Source: Eutreptiella sp. 'Long Island Sound 2002' (taxonomy: Eukaryota; Euglenozoa; Euglenophyceae; Eutreptiales; Eutreptiaceae). From it: a stretch of 64,000 nt of DNA. Below, piece by piece: positions 25,084-35,300 of the stretch. The stretch spans positions 147,303,611-147,367,610 of the forward strand of contig OZ038378.1 of assembly GCA_964036045.1 (NCBI GenBank), read 5' to 3'. Position 1 is the stretch's first letter. The number at the start of each line of letters is the position of its first letter. The position numbers and the translations under genes are program-made. The notes under the pieces are model-generated. The model saw only the letters and a program-made list of their open reading frames with translations. It ran no database searches and was not told the origin of the DNA.

Positions 25084-26045
25084 GGGTTCTCACTGAGTCC
25101 CCTCCCTGAGGGTTCTCACTATGCCCCCTCCCTGAGGGTTCTCACTTAGTCCCCGCCCTGAGGGTTCTCACTGAGTTCCCTCCCTGAGGGTTCTCACTTA
25201 GTCCCCTCCCTGAGGGTTCTCACTGAGTCCCCTCCCTGAGGGTTCTCACTGAGTCCCCTCCCTGAGGGTTCTCACTGAGTCCCCTCCCTGAGGGTTCTCA
25301 CTGAGTCCCCTCCCTGAGGGTTCTCACTGAGTCCCCTCCCTGAGGGTTCTCACTGAGTCCCCGCCCTGAGGGTTGTCACTGAGTCCCCTCCCTGAGGGTT
25401 CTCACTGAGTCCCCTCCCTGAGGGTTCTCACTTAGTCCCCGCCCTGAGGGTTCTCACTGAGTCTCCTCCCTGAGGGTTCTCACTGAGTCCCCTCGGTGAG
25501 GGTTCTCACTGAGTCCCCTCCCTGAGGGTTCTCACGGAATCCCCTCCCTGAGGGTTCTCACTTAGTACCCGCACTGAGGTTTCTCACTGTGTCCCCTCCC
25601 TGAGGGTTCTCACTGAGTCACCGCCCTGAGGGTTCTCACTGAGTTCCCTCCCTGAGGGTTCTCACTGAGTCCCCTCCCTGAGGGTTCTCACTGAGTCCCC
25701 TCCCTGAGGGTTCTCAGTGAGCCCCCTCCCTGAGGGTTCTCACTTAGTCCCCGCCCTGAGGGTTCTCACTGAGTTCCCTCCCTGAGGGTTCTCACTTAGT
25801 CCCCTCCCTGAGGGTTGTCACTGAGTCCCCTCCCTGAAGGTTCTCACTGAGTTTCCTCCCTGAGGGTTCTCACTGAGTCCCCTCCCAGAGGGTTCTCACT
25901 TAGTCCCCGCCCTGAGGGTTCTCACTGAGTCCCCGCCCTGAGGGTTCTCACTGAGTCCCCTCCCAGAGGGTTCTCACTTAGTCCCCGCCCTGAGGGTTCT
26001 CACTGAGTCCCCGCCCTGAGGGTTCTCACTGAGTCCCCTCCCTGA

Positions 26046-26069
26046 GGGTTCTCACTTAGTCTCCCTTGA
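26046..26069 (+). repeat. 24-bp unit (AGTCTCCCTTGAG)
   Basis: CCCCTCCCTGAG is changed to CTCCCTTGAG, a net loss of two bases. It lies at the left edge of the 2,340-bp repeat domain; the position 2,340 bp later (about 28,400) has an ordinary CCCCGCCC unit, so the first copy begins just to the right of this unit. Confidence 0.9.
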
Positions 26070-29000
26070 GGGTTCTCACTGAGTCCCCTCCCAGAGGGTT
26101 CTCACTTAGTCCCCGCCCTGAGGGTTCTCACTGAGTCCCCTCCCTGAGGGTTCTCACTGAGTCCCCGCCCTGAGGGTTCTCACTGAGTTCCCTCCCTGAG
26201 GGTTCTCACTGAGTCCCCTCCCTGAGGGTTCTCACTGAGTCCCCTCCCTGAGGGTTCTCACTTAGTCCCCGCCCTGAGGGTTCTCACTGAGTTCGCTCCC
26301 CGAGGCTTCTCAGTTAGTCCCCTCCCTGAGGGTTCTCACTGAGTCCCCTCCTTGAGGGTTCTCACTTAGTCCCCGCCCTGAGGGTTCTCACTGAGTCCCC
26401 TCCCTGAGGGTTCTCACTGAGTCCCCGCCCTGAGGGTTCTCACTGAGTTCCCTCCCTGAGGGTTCTCACTGAGTCCCCTCCCTGAGGGTTCTCACTGAGT
26501 CCCCTCCCTGAGGGTTCTCACTGAGTCCCCGCCCTGAGGGTTCTCACTGAGTCCCCGCCCTGAGGGTTCTCACTGAGTCCCCGCCCTGAGGGTTCTCACT
26601 GAGTCCCCGCCCTGAGGGTTCTCACTGAGTCCCCTCCCTGAGGGTTCTCACTGAGTCCCCTCCCTGAGGGTTCTCACCGAGTCCCCTCCCTGAGGGTTCT
26701 CACTGAGTCCCCTCTCTGAGGGTTCTCACTGAGTTTTCTCCCTGAGGGTTCTCACTGAGTCCCCTCCCGGAGGGTTCTCATTGAGTCCCCTCCCTGAGGG
26801 TTCTCACTGAGTCCCCGCCCTGAGGGTTCTCACTGAGTCCCCGCCCTGAGGGTTCTCACTGAGTTCCCCCCCTGAGGGTTCTCACTGAGTCCCCTCCCTG
26901 AGGGTTCTCACTGAGTCCCCTCCCGGACGGTTCTCACTGAGTCCCCTTCTTGAGGGTTCTCACTGAGTCCCCTCCCTGAGGGTTCTCACTTAGTCCCTGC
27001 CCTGAGGGTTCTCACTGAGTCCCCTCACTGAGGGTTCTCACTGAGTCCCCGCACTGAGGGTTCTCACTGAGTCCCCTCCCTGAGGGTTCTCACTGAGTTT
27101 TCTCCCTGAGGGTTCTCACTGAGTCCCCTCCCTGAGGGTTCTCACTGAGTCCCCTCCCTGAGGGTTCTCACTGAGTCCCCTCCCTGAGGGTTCTCACTGA
27201 GTCCCCTCACTGAGGGTTCTCACTGAGTCCCCGCACTGAGGGTTCCCACTGAGTCCCCTCCCTGAGGGTTCTCATTGAGTCCCCTCCCTGAGGGATCTCA
27301 CTGAGTCCCCGCCCTGAGGGTTCTCATTGAGTCCCCTCCCTGAGGGTTCTCACTGAGTCCCCTCCCTGAGGGTTCTCAGTGAGTCCCCTCCCTGAGGGTT
27401 CTCACTCAGTCCGCTCCCTGAGGGTTCTCACTGAGTCCCCTCGCTGAGGGTTCTCACTGAGTCCCCTCCCTGAGGGTTCTCACTGAGTCCCCTCCCTGAG
27501 GGTTCTCATTGAGTCCCCTCCCTGAGGGTTCTCACTGAGTCCCCTCCCTGAGGGTTCTCATTGAGTCCCCTCCCTGAGGGTTCTCACTGAGTCCCCTCCC
27601 TGAGGGTTCTCACTGAGTCCCCGCCCTGAGGGTTCTCACTGAGTTCCCTCCCTGAGGGTTCTCAGTGAGTCCCCTCCCTGAGGGTTCTCACTGAGTCCCC
27701 TCCCTGAGGTTTCTCACTGAGTCCCCTCCCTGAGGGTTCTCATTGAGTCCCCTCCCTGAGGGTTCTCACTGAGTCCCCTCCCTGAGGGTTCTCACTGAGT
27801 CCCCGCCCTGAGGGTTCTCACTGAGTTCCCTCCCTGAGGGTTCTCAGTGAGTCCCCTCCCTGAGGGTTATCATTGAGTCCCCTCCCTGAGGGTTCTCACT
27901 GAGTCCCCGCCCTGAGGGTTCTCACTGAGTCCCCGCCCTGAGGGTTCTCACTTAGTCCCCTCCCTGAGGGTTCTCACTGAGTCTCCTCCCTGAGGGTTCT
28001 CACTGAGTCCCCGCCCTGAGGGTTCTCACTTAGTCCCCGCCCTGAGGGTTCTCACTGAATCCCCTCCCTGAGGGTTCTCACTGAGTCCCCTCCCTGAGGG
28101 TTCTCACTGAGTTCCCTCCCTGAGGGTTCTCACTGAGTCCCCTCCCTGAGGGTTCTCACTGAGTCCCCTCCCTGAGGGTTCTCACTTAGTCCCCGCCCTG
28201 AGGGTTCTCACTGAGTTCGCTCCCCGAGGCTTCTCAGTTAGTCCCCTCCCTGAGGGTTCTCACTGAGTCCCCTCCCTGAGGGTTCTCACTGAGTCCCCTC
28301 CCAGAGGGTTCTCACTTAGTCCCCGCCCTGAGGGTTCTCACTGAGTCCCCGCCCTGAGGGTTCTCACTGAGTCCCCTCCCTGAGGGTTCTCACTTAGTCC
28401 CCGCCCTGAGGGTTCTCACTGAGTCCCCTCCCAGAGGGTTCTCACTTAGTCCCCGCCCTGAGGGTTCTCACTGAGTCCCCGCCCTGAGGGTTCTCACTGA
28501 GTCCCCTCCCTGAGGGTTCTCACTGAGTTCCCTCCCTGAGGGTTCTCACTGAGTCCCCTCCCTGAGGGTTCTCACTGAGTCCCCTCCCTGAGGGTTCTCA
28601 CTTAGTCCCCGCCCTGAGGGTTCTCACTGAGTTCGCTCCCCGAGGCTTCTCAGTTAGTCCCCTCCCTGAGGGTTCTCACTGAGTCCCCTCCCTGAGGGTT
28701 CTCACTTAGTCCCCGCCCTGAGGGTTCTCACTGAGTCCCCTCCCTGAGGGTTCTCACTGAGTCCCCGCCCTGAGGGTTCTCACTGAGTTCCCTCCCTGAG
28801 GGTTCTCACTGAGTCCCCTCCCTGAGGGTTCTCACTGAGTCCCCTCCCTGAGGGTTCTCACTGAGTCCCCGCCCTGAGGGTTCTCACTGAGTCCCCGCCC
28901 TGAGGGTTCTCACTGAGTCCCCGCCCTGAGGGTTCTCACTGAGTCCCCGCCCTGAGGGTTCTCACTGAGTCCCCTCCCTGAGGGTTCTCACTGAGTCCCC

Positions 29001-30399
29001 TCCCTGAGGGTTCTCACCGAGTCCCCTCCCTGAGGGTTCTCACTGAGTCCCCTCCCTGAGGGTTCTCACTGAGTTTTCTCCCTGAGGGTTCTCACTGAGT
29101 CCCCTCCCGGAGGGTTCTCATTGAGTCCCCTCCCTGAGGGTTCTCACTGAGTCCCCGCCCTGAGGGTTCTCACTGAGTCCCCGCCCTGAGGGTTCTCACT
29201 GAGTTCCCCCCCTGAGGGTTCTCACTGAGTCCCCTCCCTGAGGGTTCTCACTGAGTCCCCTCCCGGACGGTTCTCACTGAGTCCCCTTCTTGAGGGTTCT
29301 CACTGAGTCCCCTCCCTGAGGGTTCTCACTTAGTCCCTGCCCTGAGGGTTCTCACTGAGTCCCCTCACTGAGGGTTCTCACTGAGTCCCCGCACTGAGGG
29401 TTCTCACTGAGTCCCCTCCCTGAGGGTTCTCACTGAGTTTTCTCCCTGAGGGTTCTCACTGAGTCCCCTCCCTGAGGGTTCTCACTGAGTCCCCTCCCTG
29501 AGGGTTCTCACTGAGTCCCCTCCCTGAGGGTTCTCACTGAGTCCCCTCACTGAGGGTTCTCACTGAGTCCCCGCACTGAGGGTTCTCACTGAGTCCCCGC
29601 ACTGAGGGTTCCCACTGAGTCCCCTCCCTGAGGGTTCTCATTGAGTCCCCTCCCTGAGGGATCTCACTGAGTCCCCGCCCTGAGGGTTCTCATTGAGTCC
29701 CCTCCCTGAGGGTTCTCACTGAGTCCCCTCCCTGAGGGTTCTCAGTGAGTCCCCTCCCTGAGGGTTCTCACTCAGTCCGCTCCCTGAGGGTTCTCATTGA
29801 GTCCCCTCCCTGAGGGTTCTCACTGAGTCCCCTCCCTGAGGGTTCTCACTGAGTCCCCTCCCTGAGGGTTCTCATTGAGTCCCCTCCCTGAGGGTTCTCA
29901 CTGAGTCCCCTCCCTGAGGGTTCTCATTGAGTCCCCTCCCTGAGGGTTCTCACTGAGTCCCCTCCCTGAGGGTTCTCACTGAGTCCCCGCCCTGAGGGTT
30001 CTCACTGAGTTCCCTCCCTGAGGGTTCTCAGTGAGTCCCCTCCCTGAGGGTTCTCACTGAGTCCCCTCCCTGAGGTTTCTCACTGAGTCCCCTCCCTGAG
30101 GGTTCTCATTGAGTCCCCTCCCTGAGGGTTCTCACTGAGTCCCCTCCCTGAGGGTTCTCACTGAGTCCCCGCCCTGAGGGTTCTCACTGAGTTCCCTCCC
30201 TGAGGGTTCTCAGTGAGTCCCCTCCCTGAGGGTTATCATTGAGTCCCCTCCCTGAGGGTTCTCACTGAGTCCCCGCCCTGAGGGTTCTCACTGAGTCCCC
30301 GCCCTGAGGGTTCTCACTTAGTCCCCTCCCTGAGGGTTCTCACTGAGTCTCCTCCCTGAGGGTTCTCACTGAGTCCCCGCCCTGAGGGTTCTCACTGAG

Positions 30400-30889
30400 T
30401 CCCCTCCCTGAGGGTTCTCAGTGAGTCCCCTCCCTGAGGCTTCTCACTGAGTCCCCTCCCCGAGGGTTCTCACTGAGTCCCCTCCCTGAGGGTTCTCACT
30501 GAGTCTCCTCCCTGAGGGTTCTCACTGAGTCCCCTCCCTGAGGGTTCTCACTGAGTGCCCTCCCTGAGGGTTCTCATTGAGTAAGCTTCCCTGAGGGTTC
30601 TCAATGAGTCCCCTCCCTGAGGGTTGTCACTGAGTCCCCTCCCTGAGGGTTCTCACTGAGTCTCCTCCCTGAGGGTTCCCACTGAGTCCCCTCCTTGAGG
30701 GTTCTCACTGAGTCCCCTCCCTGAGGGTTCTCACTGAGTCCCCTCCCTGAGAGTTCTCATTGAGTCCCCTCCCTGAGGGTTCTCACTGAGTCTCCTCCCT
30801 GAGGGTTCTCACTGAGTCCCCTCCCTGAGGGTTCTCACTGAGTCCCCTCCCTGAGGGTTCTCACTGAGTCCCCTCCCTGAGGGTTCTCA
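30400..30889 (+). repeat. Segment between second and third 2.3-kb copies, related to 23.8-24.3 kb
   Basis: At about 30.4 kb the second copy stops matching the first. The interposed units run CCCCGAGGG, GAGTGCCC, CATTGAG, CAATGAG, GAGAGTTCTCATTGAG and GAGTCTCC, the same succession seen from about 23,850 to 24,180. After about 30,890 the third 2.3-kb copy begins. The segment therefore looks like a block of older array joined between recent copies. Confidence 0.6.
30568..30594 (+). repeat. 27-bp unit containing AAGCTT (HindIII sequence)
   Basis: The unit reads CATTGAGTAAGCTTCCCTGAG: the normal CCCCT after GAGT is replaced by AAGCTT at 30,583-30,588, a net gain of one base. I noticed no other AAGCTT in the window. 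The homologous unit near 23,950 has the ordinary sequence. This could be a natural complex mutation, or a scar from HindIII cloning or a mis-join. The sequence alone does not decide. Confidence 0.9.
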
Positions 30890-32300
30890 CTGAGTCCCCG
30901 CCCTGAGGGTTCTCACTGAGTCCCCGCCCTGAGGGTTCTCACTGAGTCCCCGCCCTGAGGGTTCTCACTGAGTCCCCGCCCTGAGGGTTCTCACTGAGTC
31001 CCCTCCCTGAGGGTTCTCACTGAGTCCCCTCCCTGAGGGTTCTCACCGAGTCCCCTCCCTGAGGGTTCTCACTGAGTCCCCTCCCTGAGGGTTCTCACTG
31101 AGTTTTCTCCCTGAGGGTTCTCACTGAGTCCCCTCCCTGAGGGTTCTCATTGAGTCCCCTCCCTGAGGGTTCTCACTGAGTCCCCGCCCTGAGGGTTCTC
31201 ACTGAGTCCCCGCCCTGAGGGTTCTCACTGAGTTCCCCCCCTGAGGGTTCTCACTGAGTCCCCTCCCTGAGGGTTCTCACTGAGTCCCCTCCCGGACGGT
31301 TCTCACTGAGTCCCCTTCTTGAGGGTTCTCACTGAGTCCCCTCCCTGAGGGTTCTCACTTAGTCCCTGCCCTGAGGGTTCTCACTGAGTCCCCTCACTGA
31401 GGGTTCTCACTGAGTCCCCGCACTGAGGGTTCTCACTGAGTCCCCTCCCTGAGGGTTCTCACTGAGTTTTCTCCCTGAGGGTTCTCACTGAGTCCCCTCC
31501 CTGAGGGTTCTCACTGAGTCCCCTCCCTGAGGGTTCTCACTGAGTCCCCTCCCTGAGGGTTCTCACTGAGTCCCCTCACTGAGGGTTCTCACTGAGTCCC
31601 CGCACTGAGGGTTCTCACTGAGTCCCCTCCCTGAGGGTTCTCATTGAGTCCCCTCCCTGAGGGATCTCACTGAGTCCCCGCCCTGAGGGTTCTCATTGAG
31701 TCCCCTCCCTGAGGGTTCTCACTGAGTCCCCTCCCTGAGGGTTCTCAGTGAGTCCCCTCCCTGAGGGTTCTCACTCAGTCCGCTCCCTGAGGGTTCTCAT
31801 TGAGTCCCCTCCCTGAGGGTTCTCCCTGAGTCCCCTCCCTGAGGGTTCTCACTGAGTCCCCTCCCTGAGGGTTCTCATTGAGTCCCCTCCCTGAGGGTTC
31901 TCACTGAGTCCCCTCCCTGAGGGTTCTCACTGAGTCCCCTCCCTGAGGTTTCTCACTGAGTCCCCTCCCTGAGGGTTCTCATTGAGTCCCCTCCCTGAGG
32001 GTTCTCACTGAGTCCCCTCCCTGAGGGTTCTCACTGAGTCCCCGCCCTGAGGGTTCTCACTGAGTTCCCTCCCTGAGGGTTCTCAGTGAGTCCCCTCCCT
32101 GAGGGTTATCATTGAGTCCCCTCCCTGAGGGTTCTCACTGAGTCCCCGCCCTGAGGGTTCTCACTGAGTCCCCGCCCTGAGGGTTCTCACTTAGTCCCCT
32201 CCCTGAGGGTTCTCACTGAGTCTCCTCTCTGAGGGTTCTCACTGAGTCCCCGCCCTGAGGGTTCTCACTGAGTCCCCTCCCTGAGGGTTCTCAGTGAGTC

Positions 32301-35300
32301 CCCTCCCTGAGGGTTCTCACTGAGTCCCCTCCCTGAGGGTTCTCACTGAGTCCCCTCCCTGAGGGTTCTCACTGAGTCCCCTCCCTGAGGGTTCTCACTG
32401 AGTCCCCGCCCTGAGGGTTCTCACTGAGTCCCCGCCCTGAGGTTTCTCACTGAGTCCCCGCCCTGAGGGTTCTCACTGAGTCCCCTCCCTGAGGGTTCTC
32501 ACTGAGTCCCCGCCCTGAGGGTTCTCACTGAGTCCCCTCCCTGAGGGTTCTCACTGAGTCCCCTCCCTGAGGGTTCTCATTGAGTCCCCTCCCTGAGGGT
32601 TCTCAGTGAGTCTCCTCCCTGAGGGTTCTCACTGAGTCCCCTCCCTGAGGGTTCTCACTGAGTCCCCTCCCTGAGGGTTCTCACTGAGTCCCCTCCCTGA
32701 GGGTTCTCATTGAGTCCCCTCCCTGAGGGTTCTCACTGAGTCTCCTCCCTGAGGGTTCTCACTGAGTCCCCTCCCTGAGGGTTCCCACTGAGTCCCCGCC
32801 CTGAGGGTTCTCACTGAGTCCCCTCCCTGAGGGTTCTCACTGAGTCCCCTCCCTGAGGGTTCTCACTTAGTCCCCGCCCTGAGGGTTCTCACTGAGTGTC
32901 CTCCCTGAGGGTCCTCACTGAGTCCCCTCCCTGAGGGTTCTCACTGAGTCCCCTCCCTGAGGGTTCTCACTGAATCCCCTCCCTGAGGGCTCTCACTTAG
33001 TCCCCGCACTGAGGGTTCTCACTGTGTCCCCTCCCTGAGGGTTCTCACTGAGTCCCCTCACTGAGGGTTCTCACTGAGTCCCCTCCCTGAGGGTTCTCAC
33101 TGAGTCCCCTCCCTGAGGGTTCTCACTGAGTCCCCTCCCTGAGGGTTCTCAGTGAGCGCCCTCCCTGAGGGTTCTCACTTAGTCCCCGCCCTGAGGGTTC
33201 TCACTGAGTTCCCTCCCTGAGGGTTCTCACTTAGTCCCCTCCCTGAGGGTTCTCACTGAGTCCCCTCCCTGAAGGTTCTCACTGAGTCCCCTCCCTGAGG
33301 GTTCTCATTGAGTCCCCTCCCTGAGGGTTCTCACTGAGTCCCCGCCCTGAGGGTTCTCACTGAGTCCCCTCCCTGAGGGTTCTCACTTAGTCCCCGCCCT
33401 GAGGGTTCTCACTGAGTCCCCTCCCTGAGGGTTCTCACTGAGTCCCCGCCTTGTGGGTTCTCACTGAGTTCCCTCCCTGAGGGTTCTCACTGAGTCCCCT
33501 CCCTGAGGGTTCTCACTGAGTCCCCGCCCTGAGGGTTCTCACTGAGTTCCCTCCCTGAGGGATCTCACTGAGTCCCCTCCCCGAGGGTTCTCACTGACTC
33601 CCCTCCCTGAGGGTTCTCACTGAGTTCCCTCCCTGAGGGTTCTCACTGAGTCCCCTCCCTGAGGGTTCTCAGTGAGTCCCCTCCCTGAGGGTTCTCCTTG
33701 GGTCCCCGCCCTGAGGGTTCTCACTGAGTTCCCTCCCTGAGGCTTCTCAGTTAGTCCCCGCCCTGAGGGTTCTCACTGAGTCCCCGCCCTGAGGGTTCTC
33801 ACTGAGTTCCCTCCCTGAGGGTTCTCACTGAGTCCCCGCCCTGAGGGTTCTCACTGAGTTCCCTCCCTGAGGGTTCTCACTGAGTCCCCTCCCTGAGGGT
33901 TCTCATTGAGTCCCTCCCCTGAGGGTTCTCACTGAGTCCCCGCCCTGAGGGTTCTCACTGAGTTCCCTCCCTGAGGGTTCTCACTGAGTCCCCTCCCTGA
34001 GGGATCTCACTGAGTCCCCTCCCTGAGGGTTCTCACTAAGTCCCCGCCCTGAGGGTTCTCACTGAGTTCCCTCCCTGAGGGTTCTCACTGAGTCCCCTCC
34101 CTGAGGGTTCTCACTGAGTCCCCTCTCTGAGGGTTCTCACTTAGTCCCCGCCCTCAGGGTTGTCACTGAGTTCCCTCCCGGAGGCTTCTCAGTTAGTCCC
34201 CTCCCTGCGGGATCTCACTGAGTCCCCGTCCTGAGGGTTCTCACTGAGTTCCCTCCCTGAGGGTTCTCACAGAGTCCCCTCCCTGAGGGTTCTCACTGAG
34301 TCCCCTCCCTGAGGGTTCTTACTGAGTCCCCTCCCTGAGGGTTCTCACTGAGTCCCCTCCCTGAGGGTTCTCACTGAGTCCCCTCCCTGAGGGTTCTCAC
34401 TGAGTCCCCGCCCTGAGGGTTCTCACTGAGTCCCCTCCCTGAGGGTTCTCACTGAGTCCCCTCCCTGAGGGTTCTCACTGAGTCCCCTCCCTGAGGGTTC
34501 TCACTGAGTCCCCGCCCTGAGGGTTCTCCTTGAGTCCCCGCCCTGAGGGTTCTCACTGAGTCCCCTCCCTGAGGGTTCTCAGTGAGTCCCCTCCCTGAGG
34601 GTTCTCACTTAGTCCCCTCCCTGAGGGTTCTCATTGAGTCCCCTCCCTGAGGGTTCTCACTGAGTCCCCGCCCTGAGGGTTCTCACTGAGTCCCCTCCCT
34701 CAGGGTTCTCACTTAGTCCCCGCCCTGAGGGTTCTCACTGAGTTCCCTCCCTGAGGCTTCTCAGTGACTCCCCTCCCTGAGGGTTCTCACTGAGTTCCCG
34801 CCCTGAGGGTTCTCACTGAGTTTTCTCCCTAAGGGTTCTCACTGAGTCCCCTCCCTGAGGGTTCTCATTGAGTCCCCTCCCTGAGGGTTCTCACTGAGTT
34901 CCCCCCCTGAGGGTTCTCACCGAGTCCCCTCCCTGAGGGTTCTCACTGAGTCCCCTCCCTGAGGGTTCTCACTTAGTCCCTGCCCTGAGGGTTCTCACTG
35001 AGTCCCCTCCCTGAGGGTTCTCACTGAGTCCCCTCCCTGAGGGTTCTCACTGAGTCCCCGCCCTGAGGGTTCTCACTGAGTCCCCTCCCTGGGGGTTCTC
35101 ACTGAGTCCCCTCCCTGAGGGTTCTCAATGAGTTTCCTCCCTGAGGGTTCTCACTGAGTCCCCTCCCTGAGGGTTCTCACTTAGTCCCCTCCCTGAGGGT
35201 TCTCACTGAATCCCCTCCCTGAGGGTTCTCACTGAGTCCCCGCCCTGAGGGTTCTCACTGAGTTCCCTCCCTGAGGGTTCTCACTGAGTCCCCTCCCTGA

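Larger units (their letters stand above)
20151..26069 (+). repeat. Irregular mixed subarray
   Basis: Units here are more varied: CACTTAG with CCCCGCCC, GAGTTCCC, GAGGCTTCTCAGTTAG with CTGCGGG, and CTTCTTGAG. Long-range order is weaker than in the flanks. One clear local duplication is the CTCACGGAATCCCC unit, followed by CACTTAG and GCACTGAGG, at 24,934 and 25,531 (597 bp, 23 units less the one base lost at 25,059). Four of the eight deletion units left of the inversion lie between 23.0 and 26.1 kb, so this part has accumulated more small deletions than the others. Confidence 0.8.
26070..32300 (+). repeat. Higher-order repeat of 2,340 bp (90 units), three copies
   Basis: Pairs of GAGTTTTCTCC units 364 bp apart occur three times: 26,731 and 27,095; 29,071 and 29,435; 31,100 and 31,464. 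The first and second copies are exactly 2,340 bp apart. Second to third is 2,029 bp (78 units plus the one extra base of the 27-bp unit at 30,568). Other shared markers are GAGTTCGCTCCCCGAGGCTTC (26,291 and 28,631; an extra one at 28,215), CCCGGACGG followed by CTTCTTGAG, and CCGCACTGAGG. The copies keep the same unit order over hundreds of bases with few differences, so the expansion is probably recent (inference). Confidence 0.9.
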
